Below are positions 21,807-34,689 of a stretch of DNA of 64,000 bases, piece by piece; within the stretch, counting starts at the first letter, position 1; every line of letters begins with the position of its first letter. Source of the stretch: Phocoena phocoena (lineage: Eukaryota; Chordata; Mammalia; Artiodactyla; Phocoenidae); assembly GCF_963924675.1 (NCBI RefSeq), contig NC_089222.1, positions 110,003,316 through 110,067,315 on the forward strand, written 5' to 3'. The position numbers and the translations under genes are program-made. The notes below the pieces were generated by a model that was not told the DNA's origin, made no database searches, and saw only the letters and a list, made by a program, of their open reading frames with translations.

Positions 21807-24800
21807 ATGGAAATAGGAACATACATATCGATAATTACCTTAAATGTAAATGGACTAAATGCTCCCACCAAAAGACACAGATTGGCTGAATGGATAAAAA
21901 AACAAGACCCTTATATATGCTGTCTACAAGAGACCCACTTCAGAACTAGAGACACATACAGACTGAAAGTAAGGGGATGGAAAAAGATATTCCATGCAAA
22001 TGGAAACCAAAAGAAAGCTGGAGTAGCAATTCTCATATCAGACAAAACAGACTTTAATATAAGGACTATTAAAAGGGACAAAGAAGGACACTACATAATG
22101 ATCAAGGGATCGATCCAAGAAGAAGATATAATAATTGTAAATATTTATGCACCCAACATAGGAGCACCTCAATACATAAGGCACATACTAACAGCCATAA
22201 AAGGGGAGATTGACAGAAACACATTCATAGTAGGGGACTTTAACACCCCACTTTCACCCATGGACAGATCATCCAAAATGAAAATAAATAAGGAAACACA
22301 AGCTTTAAATGATACATTAAACAAGATGGACTTAATTGATATTTATAGGACACTCCATCCAAAAGCAACAGAATACACATTTTTCTCAAGTGCTCATGGA
22401 ACATTCTCCAGGAGAGATCATATCTTGGGTCACAAATCAAGCCTTGGTAAATTTAAGAAAACTGAAATTGTATCAAGTATCTTTTCTGACCACAACGCCA
22501 TGAGACTAGATATCAATTACAGGAAAAGATCTGTAAAAAATACAAACACATGGAGGCTAAACAATACACTACTTAATAATGAAGTGATCACTGAAGAAAT
22601 CAAAGAGGAAATAAAAAAATACCTAGAAACAAATGACAATGGAGACACAACGACCCAAAACCTATGGGATGCAGCAAAAGCAGTTCTAAGGGGGAAGTTT
22701 ATAGCAATACAAGCCCACCTTAAGGAGCAGGAAACATCTCGAATAAACAACCTAACCTTGCACCTCAAGCAATTAGAGAAAGAAGAACAAAAAAACCCCA
22801 AAGCTAGCAGAAGGAAAGAAATCATAAAAATCAGATCAGAAATAAATGAAAAAGAAATGATGGAAACGATAGCAAAGATCAATAAAACTAAAAGCTGGTT
22901 CTTTGAGAAGATAAACAAAATAGATAAACCACTAGCCAGACTCATCAAGAAAAAAAGGGAGAAGACTGAAATCAATAGAATTAGAAATGAAAAAGGAGAA
23001 GTAACAACTGACACTGCAGAAATAAAAAAAATCATGAGAGATTACTACAAGCAACTCTATGCCAATAAAATGGACAATCTGGAAGAAATGGACAAATTCT
23101 TAGAAATGCATAACCTGCCAAGACTGAATCAAGAAGAAATAGAAAATATGAACAGACCAATCACAAGCACTGAAATTGAAACTGTGATTAAAAATCTTCC
23201 AACAAACAAAAGCCCAGGACCAGATGGCTTCACAGGTGAATTCTACCAAACGTTTAGAGAAGAGCTAACACCTATCCTTCTCGAACTCTTCCAAAATATA
23301 GCAGAGGGAGGAACACTCCCAAATTCCTTCTACGAGGCCACCATCACCTTGATACCAAAACCAGACAAGGATGTCACAAAGAAAGAAAACTACAGGCCAA
23401 TATCACTGATGAACATAGATGCAAAAATCCTCAACAAAATACTAGCAAACAGAATCCAACAGCACATTAAAAGGATCATACACCATGATCAAATGGGGTT
23501 TATTCCAGGAATGCAAGGATTCTTCAATATACGCAAATCTATCAATGTGATAAACCATATTAACCAATTGAAGGAGAAAAACCATATGATCATCCCAATA
23601 GATGCAGAGAAAACTTTCGACAAAATTCAACACCCATTTATGATAAAAACCCTCCAGAAAGTAGGCATAGAGGGAACTTTCCTCAACATAATAAGGGCCA
23701 TATATGAGAAGCCCACAGCAAACATCATCCTCAATGGTGAAAAACTGAAAGCATTTCCACTAAGATCAGGAACAAGACAAGGTTGCCCACTCTCACCACT
23801 CTTATTCAACATAGTTTTGGAAGTTTTAGCCACAGCAATCAGAGAAGAAAAGGAAATAAAAGGAATCCAAATCGGAAAAGAAGAAGTAAAGCTGTCACTG
23901 TTTGCAGATGACATGATACTATACATAGAGAATCCTAAAGATGCTACCAGAAAACTACTAGAGCTAATCAATGAATTTGGTAAAGTAGCAGGATACAAAA
24001 TGAATGCACAGAAATCTCTGGCATTCCTGTATACTAATGATGAAAAATCTGAAAGTGAAATCAAGAAAGCACTCCCATTTACCATTGCAACAAAAAGAAT
24101 AAAATATCTAGGAATAAACCTACCTAAGGATACGAAAGACCTGTATGCAGAAAATTATAAGACACTGATGAAAGAAATTAAAGATGATAGAAATAGATGG
24201 AGAGATATGCCATGTTCTTGGATGGGAAGAATCAACATTGTGAAAATGACTCTACTACCCAAAGCAATCTACAGATTCAATGCAATCCCTATCAAACTAC
24301 CACTGGCATTTTTCACAGAACTAGAACAAAAAATTTCGCAATTTGTATGGAAACACAAAAGACCCCGAATAGCCAAAGCAATCTTGAGAACGGAAAAAGT
24401 AGCTGGAGTAATCAGGCTCCCTGACTTCAGACTATATTACAAAGCAACAGTAATCAAGACAGTATGGTACTGGCACAAAAACAGACAGATAGATCAATGG
24501 AACAGGATAGAAAGCCCAGAGATAAACCCACGCACATATGGACACCTTATCTTTGATAAAGGAGGCAGGAATGTACAGTGGAGAAAGGACAGCCTCTTCA
24601 ATAAATGGTGCTGGGAAAACTGGACAGGTACATGTAAAAGTATGAGATTAGATCACTCCCTAACACCATACACAAAAATAAGCTCAGAATGGATTAAAGA
24701 CCTAAATGTAAGGCCAGAAACTATCAAACTCTTAGAGGAAAACATAGGAAGAACACTCTATGACATAAATCACAGCAAGATCCTTTCTGACCCACCTCCT

Positions 24801-25424
24801 AGAGTAATGGAAATAAAAACAAAAATAAACAAATGGGACCTAATGAAACTTCAAAGCTTTTGCACAGCAAAGGAAACCATAATCAAGACCAAAAGACAAC
24901 CCTCAGAATGGGAGAAAACATTTGCAAATGAAGCAACTGACAAAGGATTAATCTCCAAAATTTACAAGCAGCTCATGCAGCTCAATAACAAAAAACCAAA
25001 CAACCCCATCCAAAAATGGGCAGAAGACCTAAATAGACATTTCTACAAAGAAGATATACAGAATGCCAACAAGCACATGAAAGAATGCTCAACATCATTA
25101 ATCATTAGAGAAATGCAAATCAAAACTACAATGAGATATCATCTCACACCAGTCAGAATGGCCATCATCAAAAAATCTAGAAACAATAAATGCTGGAGAG
25201 GGTGTGGAGAAAAGGGGACACTCTTGCACTGCTGGTGGGAATGTGAATTGATTCAGCCACTATGGAGAACAGTATGGAGGTTCCTTAAAAAGCTACAAAT
25301 AGAATTACCATATGACCCAGCAATCCCACTACTGGGCATATACCCTGAGAAAACCAAAATTCAAAAAGAGTCATGTACCAAAATGTTCATTGCAGCTCTA
25401 TTTACAATAGCCCGGAGATGGTAA
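21807..25424 (+). CDS. L1 ORF2p, endonuclease-reverse transcriptase, truncated by nonsense (1205 aa), copy 1
   Basis: ORF2p nicks the target and primes cDNA synthesis on L1 RNA. Endonuclease at residues 1-240 shows N13 (LNVNG), E42 (QETHF), D144/N146 (GDFNTP), D204 and D228/H229 (SDHNA). The RT domain has motif A at about 598-606 (D599), '[16 protein letters not shown]' at 653-668, and FADD at 699-702. The Cys-rich motif CX3CX7HX4C is at C1129, C1133, H1141 and C1146. The frame stops at TAA 25422-25424, where copy 2 has a lysine codon, so about 67 residues of the C-terminus are lost. Motif A also carries Pro and Thr where copy 2 has Ser and Ala, changes next to the catalytic Asp. All catalytic residues listed are present, yet the truncated protein is probably impaired. 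Start ATG: the first in frame, after in-frame and near-frame TAGs upstream. Confidence 0.93.
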   Translation: MEIGTYISIITLNVNGLNAPTKRHRLAEWIKKQDPYICCLQETHFRTRDTYRLKVRGWKKIFHANGNQKKAGVAILISDKTDFNIRTIKRDKEGHYIMIKGSIQEEDIIIVNIYAPNIGAPQYIRHILTAIKGEIDRNTFIVGDFNTPLSPMDRSSKMKINKETQALNDTLNKMDLIDIYRTLHPKATEYTFFSSAHGTFSRRDHILGHKSSLGKFKKTEIVSSIFSDHNAMRLDINYRKRSVKNTNTWRLNNTLLNNEVITEEIKEEIKKYLETNDNGDTTTQNLWDAAKAVLRGKFIAIQAHLKEQETSRINNLTLHLKQLEKEEQKNPKASRRKEIIKIRSEINEKEMMETIAKINKTKSWFFEKINKIDKPLARLIKKKREKTEINRIRNEKGEVTTDTAEIKKIMRDYYKQLYANKMDNLEEMDKFLEMHNLPRLNQEEIENMNRPITSTEIETVIKNLPTNKSPGPDGFTGEFYQTFREELTPILLELFQNIAEGGTLPNSFYEATITLIPKPDKDVTKKENYRPISLMNIDAKILNKILANRIQQHIKRIIHHDQMGFIPGMQGFFNIRKSINVINHINQLKEKNHMIIPIDAEKTFDKIQHPFMIKTLQKVGIEGTFLNIIRAIYEKPTANIILNGEKLKAFPLRSGTRQGCPLSPLLFNIVLEVLATAIREEKEIKGIQIGKEEVKLSLFADDMILYIENPKDATRKLLELINEFGKVAGYKMNAQKSLAFLYTNDEKSESEIKKALPFTIATKRIKYLGINLPKDTKDLYAENYKTLMKEIKDDRNRWRDMPCSWMGRINIVKMTLLPKAIYRFNAIPIKLPLAFFTELEQKISQFVWKHKRPRIAKAILRTEKVAGVIRLPDFRLYYKATVIKTVWYWHKNRQIDQWNRIESPEINPRTYGHLIFDKGGRNVQWRKDSLFNKWCWENWTGTCKSMRLDHSLTPYTKISSEWIKDLNVRPETIKLLEENIGRTLYDINHSKILSDPPPRVMEIKTKINKWDLMKLQSFCTAKETIIKTKRQPSEWEKTFANEATDKGLISKIYKQLMQLNNKKPNNPIQKWAEDLNRHFYKEDIQNANKHMKECSTSLIIREMQIKTTMRYHLTPVRMAIIKKSRNNKCWRGCGEKGTLLHCWWECELIQPLWRTVWRFLKKLQIELPYDPAIPLLGIYPEKTKIQKESCTKMFIAALFTIARRW

Positions 25425-25625
25425 CAACCTAAGCGCCCATCATCGGATGAATGGATAAAGAAGATGTGGCACATATACACAATGGAATATTACTCAGCCT
25501 TAAAAAGAAATGAAATTGAGCTATTTGTAATGAGATGGATAGACCTAGAGTCTGTCATACAGAGTGAAGTAAGTCAGAAAGAAAAAGACAAATACCATAT
25601 GCTAACACATATATATGGAATTTAA
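25425..25625 (+). pseudogene. Severed ORF2 C-terminal codons, copy 1
   Basis: Sixty-six codons follow the premature stop in the same frame and reach the TAA at 25623-25625, which is equivalent to copy 2's natural stop. No frameshift intervenes. A single substitution (AAA to TAA) therefore accounts for the loss. Confidence 0.88.
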
Positions 25626-26012
25626 GGAAAAAAAAATGTCATGCAGAACCTAGGGGTAAAACAGGAATAAAGACGCAGACCTACTGGAGAACGGACTTGA
25701 GGATATGGGGAGGGGGAAGGGTGAGTTTTGACAGGGCGAGAGAGAGTCATGGACATATACACACTAACAAACGTAGTAAGGTAGATAGCTGGGGGGAAGC
25801 AGTCGCAAGGCACAGGGATATTAGCTCGGTGCTTTGTGACGGCCTGGAGGGGTGGGATGGGGAAAGTGGGAGGGAGGGAGACGCAAGACGGAAGACATAT
25901 GAGAACATATGTATATGTATAGCTGATTCACTTTGTTGTAAAGCAGAAACTAACACACCATTGTAAAGCAATTATACCCCAATAAAGATGTTTAAAAAAA
26001 CAAACAAAAAAC
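25626..26012 (+). promoter_or_regulatory. L1 copy 1 3' UTR: G-rich tract and poly(A) signal
   Basis: The 3' UTR contains a G-rich polypurine region: a first set of runs at 25705-25722, and GGGG/GGG/GGGG/GGG/GGG/GGG at 25849-25878. The latter is a canonical candidate for a G-quadruplex, as known in other L1 3' UTRs. AATAAA at 25981-25986 precedes the A-rich tail. Confidence 0.8.
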
Positions 26013-26230
26013 AAAAAAAAACACAACTTTTTAAAGACAAAATTCTTAAGGTAAAAATTGCAATAATAATAACCATAATATAATGATTTTAAAATAATTT
26101 ATAGTGGTAAATGGAATTTGAGTTTAATAAGAAGTTTTAAAAATGTCTAGTGTGAAAATTATTTATTGCACTTGAGGAGAAAAATAAACTCAAGCATTAG
26201 TTGTATTGTAAAATTAAAAATATTTTATGG

Positions 26231-26430
26231 GGCTTCCCTGGGAGTGCAGTGGTTGAGAGTCCGCCTGCCGATGCAGGGGACATGAGTTTGTGCCCGGGTC
26301 CGGGAAGTTCCCACATGCCGCGGAGTGGCTAGATCCGTGAGCCATGGCCACTGAGCCTGTGAGTCCGGAGCCCGTGCTCCACAATGGGAGAGGCCACAAC
26401 AGTGCAAGGCCCATGTACCACCAAAAAAAA
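26231..26430 (+). mobile_element. CHR-type SINE, sense
   Basis: Complete body from 'ggcttccctgggagtgcagt' through the GC-rich distal region to 'aaggcccatgtaccacc', followed by a pure A-tail of about 18. It lies 200 bp downstream of L1 copy 1. I could not identify a convincing TSD: the flanks share only a loose A/T-rich resemblance. Minus-strand frames across it are not genes. Confidence 0.92.
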
Positions 26431-26449
26431 AAAAAAAAAATTATGTTGT

Positions 26450-28018
26450 ATACCTGTAATTTGAATAATTTAATCCCTTAAATTATATTCTTAGTAATGC
26501 ATACACTTTAGCCATTGTAAGGTGGACATATTAGGGATTTTTGATTCAAATAAATGCTATGGTCAGAGTGAGGTTAATTTTTAATGCTTTTCTTTGGTGC
26601 TCCCTCAAATGGAAGTTCTAAGTTTCTATTTGTAATATATGAAAGTTAGAAAAAGCTGCAGGAATAAATTTTATATTTGGTAGTATAAGTTTATTTTCAA
26701 ATGCATAAACATATGACACCTAAATATCATGTAGAATTTATATGACTACTATTAAATTGCATTATTAGAACTTTATATTAATCAATAGCTACTTTCAAAA
26801 ATGATTCAGACTTTTTATAAAGTATCACCAGAGCACAGTATAGAACTCAAATGGGAACATGACTTTATATGAATAAATGAATCTCTAAGAAATATATATA
26901 TGTATATATATATATAATATATATTCCATAATTGTACATAAAGCAACCCAATTTCAAATATATATATACTTGTCTTTTCAGACTTATATATTCATTCAGT
27001 CACATATATGTGTGATATAAAATTGGAAAAGTTAACAAATAACATCAATAACTAAACACCATTAAAACAAAATGGTACTAGTATACTAGATATATCTTTC
27101 TTTAATTCTCTAGCTTTAAAAAACATATAGCACAATTTTATTTTTACTTATGCATTTTACCTGCTATTGATATGACATCCTTTAACTCATACATTACTTT
27201 AAAAATCATTAATTTTATTATGTACATTTAGAGTGGAATATATTGAAATATCAAAATATATATGAACTTAAGATCTTTTCACGTTAGCTGGGTAAAACAT
27301 GCAATTCTATATTTATGATAAATCTGTTTATTAGATGGTATACATTATTTGTAAACTTTTGGATGGATGAATATATGTATTATAGGTGAATATTTTTATT
27401 TACAAAAAGTAAATAAGATGCTTAATACTTTACTTAGAATAGTTATTGGTCATGTTTCACATTCTCCTAACTGTAGATTTAAGAATTGAAATAAATTCCC
27501 TAGACCCTAAATAGTCATAAGATCTATCATTAGTTATTTCCAGCCTCAAATATATTTCTCCTCTGTGGCAAAAATCATTTAAATTATCTTTTAATCTCAT
27601 TGTAGGAAATATTTTATCATGCTCCAAACTTTTATTAGTATCAGAAAAGAAGATTTTTCAGGATTAAACAATTTTTTATCCAAGGCTTTGTGTTAACAAA
27701 ATATGGCAAATAAACATAATATTACCTGCTAATGAATTACTAAGATTTAATAACCACTTAATTTTTCCATGTTACACAAATACCCCATGAATACATATCT
27801 AGTAGAAACAAAGGAAATTTTACAATATCATTAGTATGTTCTAAAATAAACTCTTTTTAAAGTCCCTTACTATGTATTAAAAACAATTATTTTTCCCTGT
27901 AGAGGCCACCATCATTAAGAGTATAGTTACAACCTTTTCATGTTATTTATACACATTTATGTACTTGTGCCAGTGTTTTTAAATTGATACACTTGTAATT
28001 ATTCTGTACATATTTTAA
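26450..28018. other. AT-rich interval, nothing recognised
   Basis: Contains an AT microsatellite at about 26891-26934 and scattered TATA-rich patches, but no gene or repeat I can name. Confidence 0.45.
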
Positions 28019-28023
28019 GCATC

Positions 28024-28446
28024 TTTTTTTTCTTTATTTAAAAAAATTAATTGGAGTATAGTTGCTTTACAATGTTGTGTTAGTTTCTGCTATACAGCAA
28101 AGTGAATCAGTTATACATTTACACATATCCACTCTTTTTTAGGTTCTTTTCCTATATAGGCCATTACAGAGTATTGACTAGAGTTCCCTGTGCTATACAG
28201 CAGGTCCTTATTTGCTATCCGTTTTTTACTCCTATACATCTACAAAGAAAAGTCAGAAAGAGAAATTAAGGAAACACTCCCATTTACCATTGCAGCAAAA
28301 AGAATAAAATACCTAGGGATAAACCGGCCTAAGGAGACAGAAGACTTGTACTCAGAAAACTATAGAACAATGATGAAAGAAATCAAAGATGACGTAAACA
28401 GTTAGAGAAATATACCATGTTCTTGGACTGGAAGAATCAATATTAT
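28024..28446 (-). mobile_element. 5'-inverted L1 with large internal deletion
   Basis: The left part (about 28024-28222) is an antisense L1 3' UTR ('attggagtatagttgctttac', 'ccctgtgctatacagcagg'). The right part (about 28225-28446) is sense-strand ORF2 encoding the 'KRIKYLGIN' region, downstream of the RT motifs. The two pieces are far apart in an intact L1, so the end of ORF2 and the start of the 3' UTR were deleted at the inversion junction, as often happens in twin priming. A weak duplication starting GCATC is at 28019 and 28447. The 71-aa frame here mixes both pieces and is not a gene. Confidence 0.78.
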
Positions 28447-28449
28447 GCA

Positions 28450-31213
28450 TCATTTTTAACAGTATTTCCACTGTTAGTATTGTAGATACACATCATGATT
28501 TTTACCTGATATATAATATATCATAATACCAGTACCTCATAGTATAACATGTGAAGAATTTCCCATTTCTTACCATTAGAAATATTATGTAATTAATATA
28601 TTTTGACATATTACTTTATTGACTTGCACAGATTAGCACATAGAACTGCAATTATCCACTAACTTGTGCACTAAGTTTATTTACGAAATTTAAATTTTAG
28701 TTGGTAATGCAGGTTTTGTTTTCACATTACAGAATTTCAGGTTACAAATGTTTCTTAGATGGTAAAAAGAAATAGTGTTTATAGTTCTATATTAGGCAGA
28801 AGCCTTATGAATATTTAATTCAAACTTGAAGCAGTAACAAAAGATATTTGTGTAAATATTAGACAAAACCAGTATTTGGTTATTTGTCTAACAAATAGTA
28901 TTTAATATTTTCAAATATCCAGATATTTCAATGATTTTTGTTTCATTTTTTAAAATTGGTATCTGATGGTTAAAATATTGTAAGTTAAAAATATTATGGG
29001 TAAAAGCAAAATGATATCCAAGTAGGTATTTTCTTATTATGGAATTACGTAACAAATTTCATTTAACCTCTCATTTTAAAGGTAAAATGAAACTACATTT
29101 TGTGATTATACAGTTACAAACATGATGTACTTTCTATAATACTTTGTTAAATATTAAAGGGAATATTAGTTTTATATGTTCCAAAATTCTAATGACATCA
29201 GAGATAAAGTGATGGTGACAGTAATAGCCAATAGTTTATATTGTTATACTATTAAGCTACAAAAGATGAAAATCATGATTACAAGTCTGTCTTATATAAA
29301 GTTAAATTATTTTCCAATTATTTCCAATCTGACAAAATTTATCAATATCAACATATAAATTTTGCAGTGATAAATATTTTCAAAAATAATCAATTTAAGT
29401 TTAAATAAATACATAAACACATACAATACTCTATAAATAAGAATTTTCCCCTAATCTTCTCTTTAGCTTATATCATCTGACAGTATTTGGCATATATGAA
29501 TATTGCTTACAACGATATTTCTAGTGACCAGTTAGAATAACCAGGGCACCATTTTTGGAGACAAGATAGGAAAAAAATCATACAAACAAACAAAACTGTC
29601 TGTGTATGACAAATAATACTCTTACTGCCTAATAGGAGATGCAGATCCTGTCTGAAAGCTGTGCTAGTCATTACTTCATGAAGTTGCAAAAGAAGAGCAA
29701 TGTTTTCTACTCCATTTATAGTCTTCTCTGAATCTAAGATCAGGCTATTGTGGTTTAATGAGAAAGAATTTGGGGAGGTGTCCATATGCGAACAAATATT
29801 ATTTGAAAATGTGCAGGTATGTATCTGGAAAAGGTCAGGGTACAGCTTGAGAAGGATTCACTTTTACACTAAGACAAAGAGAAAATCTGCTTTCAGATAT
29901 ATAACCATGAATGAGAGAAAAGTGAAGTTTGCTCTTTATTTTATGGCCAATACCTCTCAAAACAATAAAGATTGCCTAATGAGATTTCTTAACTGTCAAT
30001 TGCATATTTTCATTACTTTATAATCACCTTCATGTATATTAGAATTTTTAATATTTTGTGGAAATTGTTCTCTAATTACACTAAAATAAGATGAAATATT
30101 ATCAACTTGACTAGAAAGAAAGACTACTGTGTCATTTCCACAAGACATATTGCAAATTCTTTCAAAAAAACTGGTTAAGTATACAGTAAATAATGAGCTT
30201 TTATACCACTTGGATATTGAATTGTTTTGAAGGCATTGAGCTGCTGCCTCATCTTCATTTGCACACATTAAAGCCAAGAATATTGCAAGCAATTAATCAT
30301 GTACTTGTTTATTGTTTTGGATTAAATATATTTTACACAATTTTTTTTTAGAATTTAATTTAATTATAAATTCTTATGTGAGTCAGTCATTAACTTACCA
30401 AGCTTAGAAAAAGGAAGAAAACAGAAAGAGAGAAAAGGAATGGTTTCCTGTTAAAAGGAGAACTACGCTTTGTATGTCTAGTTATCTTTGATGAAAGAAA
30501 TGGGATGTTATTGTTAATTTTATCTGAAACTCAGTGGTATTGACAAAGATTACATTTACTCTTTTATGCTTTAGAGAAATACAGAACATCCAAATAGCCT
30601 TATTCATATTGCTATTTCAAAATAGCATTTTAAGGATGACCATGGTAAAAGACACTGCAGTTAAATTTTCAAGTTTTGAAACTAATTTATGTGACTAAAA
30701 TCTGTGTGTTGACACAGGAAAAAATATTTTTAAAATCTTTCAAGTAATTGAGAGCTAAATTTAAAGATATTGTATTTCATTGTTTATTTCCAATGTAATT
30801 TCAAAAATAAATATTATTCATGAGTTTCTTATTATTCATTAGTCTGGCTATTTTTAGACAAATTTTTTTTAAGTTGTTCTTTTAGATACACTTTCACAAA
30901 TCTAACTTAATCTTCAAGGTGGAAAAGATAAATGATTTTGGAGCATTCTATTTTTCTAATGTTATTTTATATAAACTGGGTGTGTAAATAGATGATTATG
31001 AAATAGCAAAGTCTGTTTATGGCAACTCATTGTAGTAATGCCTTTCTCAAGTAAGTATTCTTTATAAGAATGATAATTAAATCTTCAAATTTTAGCAAAT
31101 TAGTAACTTACAAAATAGAGTAGTTTGTTTTTGGCATAAGTGTTTTAGTAATTGCGAATTATGAAGACAATTCACAATAGCAAATGGTACTTCTGTTTGC
31201 AATGGAAACTTCA
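28450..31213. other. Long AT-rich interval, nothing recognised
   Basis: About 2.7 kb without a supported gene or repeat. Open frames near 29507-30292 are short and lack domains. Confidence 0.45.
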
Positions 31214-31223
31214 CTATTTTTAA

Positions 31224-31574
31224 AAAAAATTTATTTATTTATTTATGGCTGTGTTGGGTCTTCCTTGTCGAGTGCAGGCTTTCTCCAGTTGCAGCGAGTG
31301 GGGTCTACTCTTCATTGTGGTGTGCGGGCTTCTCATTGTGGTGGCTTCTCTTGCTGCAGAGCACAGGCTCTAGGCACATGGACTTCAGTAGCTGTGGCAC
31401 AAGGGCTCAGTAGTTGTGGCTCGCAGGCTCTAGAACGCAGGCTCAATAGTTGTGGCATAGGGGTTTAGTTGTTCTGCAGCATGTGGAATCTTCCCGGACC
31501 AGGGATTGAACACGTGTCTCCTGCACTGGCAGGCGGATTCTTTCCTTGGTGACACTGCATCACCAGGGAAATTC
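31224..31574 (-). mobile_element. Longer CHR-type SINE, antisense, with 10-bp TSD
   Basis: Antisense SINE of about 350 bp: 'atttatttatttatggctg' tail on the left, repeated 'gtagttgtggc' type motifs in the body, and the complement of the 'cctggtg' head on the right ('caccagggaaattcc'). The duplication CTATTTTTAA is at 31214-31223 and 31575-31584. It belongs to the same longer class as the one at 5999-6328. The 94-aa + frame is its translation and not a gene. Confidence 0.88.
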
Positions 31575-31584
31575 CTATTTTTAA

Positions 31585-34139
31585 TTTACTATTAGTTTAT
31601 TGGGTGGATATGAAATATTTATTCAATACCTGATACTATTTTTTTGTGTAAACTGCACTTCATTTTCACTGCTGGAGTTCTTACTGTTCAAAGATTTTTG
31701 AAGATGTTGCCCTGTTTGGCCTATTTGGTCATAACTCTGCTGTTTCCAGATTTAATGGGATTTATTGTTTTCTGTTAATAATGACATTTCATTTGTTTGG
31801 GTGCTCTAGAGCAATTACTGTATAACCATTGTCTCAGGGGGTCAGGGATAGGTAGGGAGGGATTTACTCATGTCTTGTCCACTAGGGAAACTAAAGGGGA
31901 GGATAGATGGAGAAGCCAATCCTATTTCATGGTTTTGCAAAACATAACAGTACTGTAGGACTTTCTTCACTCCCTAATGTTTATTGTTTTAATAGACATG
32001 ATTCATTAACCTCTTTGAATTGTGGTGCTTCATTCAATAAGGTGTCATTTCCCAAATTATTCCCTTTTTGTCACTGTATTCATTAAATATTCTATTCCTG
32101 AAGTGTCAAAATAAAGAAACTTTAGATATTTCTATTTATTGTTTGTATTCATATCAGTCCAAAATCAGTAATTTTCCATTTTCAAGCTCTAAAATTTCTG
32201 AAATCTAAATTATAATGAGAAAACTATTATATTACCTTGCATTTTCAACTTAGTTTTAATATTATCAATGGGGTTTAGAACTTTGAAATGCCATAATATG
32301 TTAATATTATGCTTTCTATCAATTATTTTGCAAATATATTTGGTTGATATAAGTACCATAAGTTACTCTGTTAATAAAGTTTAACTATTGTACATAGGAA
32401 TTGTAATTGCTAGCAGATATTTTTAATGATCTCAATTAATTAATTTGGATGTCTATATTGAATACATTAATTCTCAGATTGACATTTTATTTTTATTACT
32501 GCTGTAAGATTCTATGTGTTTTATACTGCAGTAGACTTAAGTAAATTAAACCAGATGTGTGAGCAAGACAATGATGGAGGAAAAAGAAGGAAAAAGAAAT
32601 TGGAAAGAATAAGAGATAAATTGACAGCCTTCTAAAAGTTCCATTTTCCTTTATTCTGGATGTATGCATAGTTTATTAAACTCCAGTGAAGATTAAACAT
32701 GTACTGAGCACTGAAACTGAAGTGTTACTTTTAGTGGAAACAGTAGAGACTTCAATTATATAGTACTTTCATACATAACTTTGACATCTTGTCTGAAATT
32801 GCTTCAAAAAATAAAAATAACGAATTGCAGATAATAATTATCAAATGACTCAATTAAATGTGATGATAAATTCTAACTTTGACAGAGCAATTAAAGTTTC
32901 TATTTTATAGATTAAAAAAAAAAATCCTTTTCATTTTGTAAATTAGCACAAAATGCTCCAAATTCATGTCATCAGACACCACTTAATTCAGCATACTAAG
33001 GAAAAAAGGTGTTATAAAGGATAGCAGTAGTAAAATAGCCACTTAAAACTCTAGAATTCATAAAAATGCCTTGTTGGCCATATATTCTTTGAGAATAAAT
33101 GCTACAATAATTCAAACTACAACAATTAATATTTAATTGATTCAGAGTCATATTGCTTGATTTTAATATGGGTTTTGAAATGAAATAACACATAAATGAA
33201 TGTGTATAGGTGTGTGTACACCCATAACATGATCATTTTTATCATTAAAAGATAAAATGTAACATTATAGAATGATATAGTTTTTAGGAAAGTATATCAA
33301 AGAAAATGTTAAATTTCAATCAGGCACATAATGGGATTCAAACATTTTATTCTCTCTTTTCAGTGTTCTTCTAAAGATGTACACATTTGTGTTTTTTTTT
33401 AAACTGCATTTTGAAAAATTTGATCACTGTGTTCAGAGTGAAAAATATAGCTTTGAATTTCCCTGAAGACATTTCAATATCTCCTTAATTGTTTTAATTT
33501 CATAAGTTTCAAACAAATTATCTTTGAAAATCAGCAGTGTTTTAGAAGTATATCAATTTTTCCAAATGATTTTCTCTAGCAATCTCACTTCAATTTCTCT
33601 CTCTCTCTCTCTCTCTCTCCCCCCCCCCCCCCGCAAATTCTTTTTCTTCTTAGATCTTCATTTTGGAAGATTATGTGAGAGGAGGTATGGGCTATAAAAT
33701 CATTTCAGTCTCTTATTTCTACAACTATCAAAACAGAAGAATACATTTATCAGACTTTTTATATTCTTGGGCCATTTTCTCTACACATGTACAAGATGTG
33801 TTCAAAAACTTTATCAAATTTCCATTGATTGAAAGGGTGGGAATTGTTGATAAAGATTCTGGTTAAGACAAGACTGAGAAAAGCCTTGGGGTTGGTGGGA
33901 AACTGGACTGTACTGCCCACAGTACTATCAGTAACAGGCACTGCTTACATTTTAAGATGGAAAGTTTTAACAAATATAGATACATAATGTTAAACATTTA
34001 TATACAAGGAATGAGATTTTAAGCAAAATTAAGACAAGACACCAACTGATGAAGCTATTTACAACATACGTAACAGAAAAAGCATTAGTAGTCAAAATGT
34101 ATGAGATATTCTCCATGTCAGTAAGAACATTTAAAAAAT
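31585..34139. other. AT-rich interval with (TC)n-(C)n microsatellite
   Basis: No supported gene or named repeat. A (TC)n tract running into a C-run is at about 33595-33632. Confidence 0.45.
33595..33632. repeat. (TC)n / poly-C microsatellite
   Basis: About 12 TC units followed by about 14 consecutive C. The composite tract is strand-asymmetric and likely to be unstable. Confidence 0.95.
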
Positions 34140-34153
34140 AAATCCAACTACAA

Positions 34154-34420
34154 GGGGAAAGTTGGGGGGGGAGGGATAAATCAGGAGTTTGGTATTAACA
34201 TATACACACTACTATATATAAAATATTTAGATAGTCAACAGGAACCTACTGTATAGCACAGGGAACTCTACTCAATATTCTATAATAACCTATATGAGAA
34301 GAGAATCTGAAAAAAAATGGATATATACATATATGTATAATTGACCACTTTGCTGTACACCTGAAACTAACACATTGTAAATCAACTATATATCAATATA
34401 GAATAAAAATTAAATTAAAG
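34154..34420 (+). mobile_element. 5'-truncated L1 3' UTR, sense, with 14-bp TSD
   Basis: About 267 bp of sense L1 3' UTR: 'gggggggagggataaatcagg', 'ctactgtatagcacaggg', 'cactttgctgtacacctgaaac', ending in an A-rich tail. Flanking duplications AAATCCAACTACAA (34140-34153) and AAATCCAACGACAA (34421-34434) differ at one base. It is an ordinary dead-on-arrival insertion. Confidence 0.9.
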
Positions 34421-34689
34421 AAATCCAACGACAAAAGTTTAAAAAGATATGAATAGGCAATTTATAGAGAGGGAACAAGGATTCATTGCACATATATGCC
34501 TATTTTTGACTTGCAAAAGTTTAAATGTTAACTGGGTTGGTGAGACTGGAAGTCATTAGCAACTTATATGCCTCTGGTAGAAATTTAAACTGATAAAAAT
34601 ATTTTTAAGGAATAATAGGTGATATCTATTAAAGGTTAAAACATATATTCTAAAAGACAGTGGACACAGCTAATAACTGACTATAGAAA

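Larger units (their letters stand above)
18406..26020 (+). mobile_element. Full-length young L1, copy 1 (ORF2 interrupted)
   Basis: Complete 7.6-kb LINE-1: GC-rich 5' UTR (18406-20854), ORF1 (20855-21748), a 58-nt spacer, ORF2 (21807-25625, with a premature stop), 3' UTR with AATAAA at 25981-25986 and an interrupted A-rich tail. A short imperfect duplication, AACTTTTTTAAG at 18393-18404 and AACTTTTTAAAG near 26025-26036, is the likely target-site duplication. The open frames and close match to the second copy at 54.36-61.9 kb show that it belongs to a recently active subfamily. The 5' end starts with the expected G-run and YY1-type motif, so it is not truncated. Confidence 0.95.

Noticed and set aside
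29700..30023. Exon-like stretch with an acceptor-like and CAG|GTATGT donor-like site near 29720 and 29818
   Set aside because: Weak polypyrimidine tract, no protein similarity I recognise and no neighbouring exons.
33595..33866. Possible 3' splice site after the (TC)n tract followed by a 67-codon frame
   Set aside because: Any CT microsatellite ending near AG mimics an acceptor; no coding signal follows.
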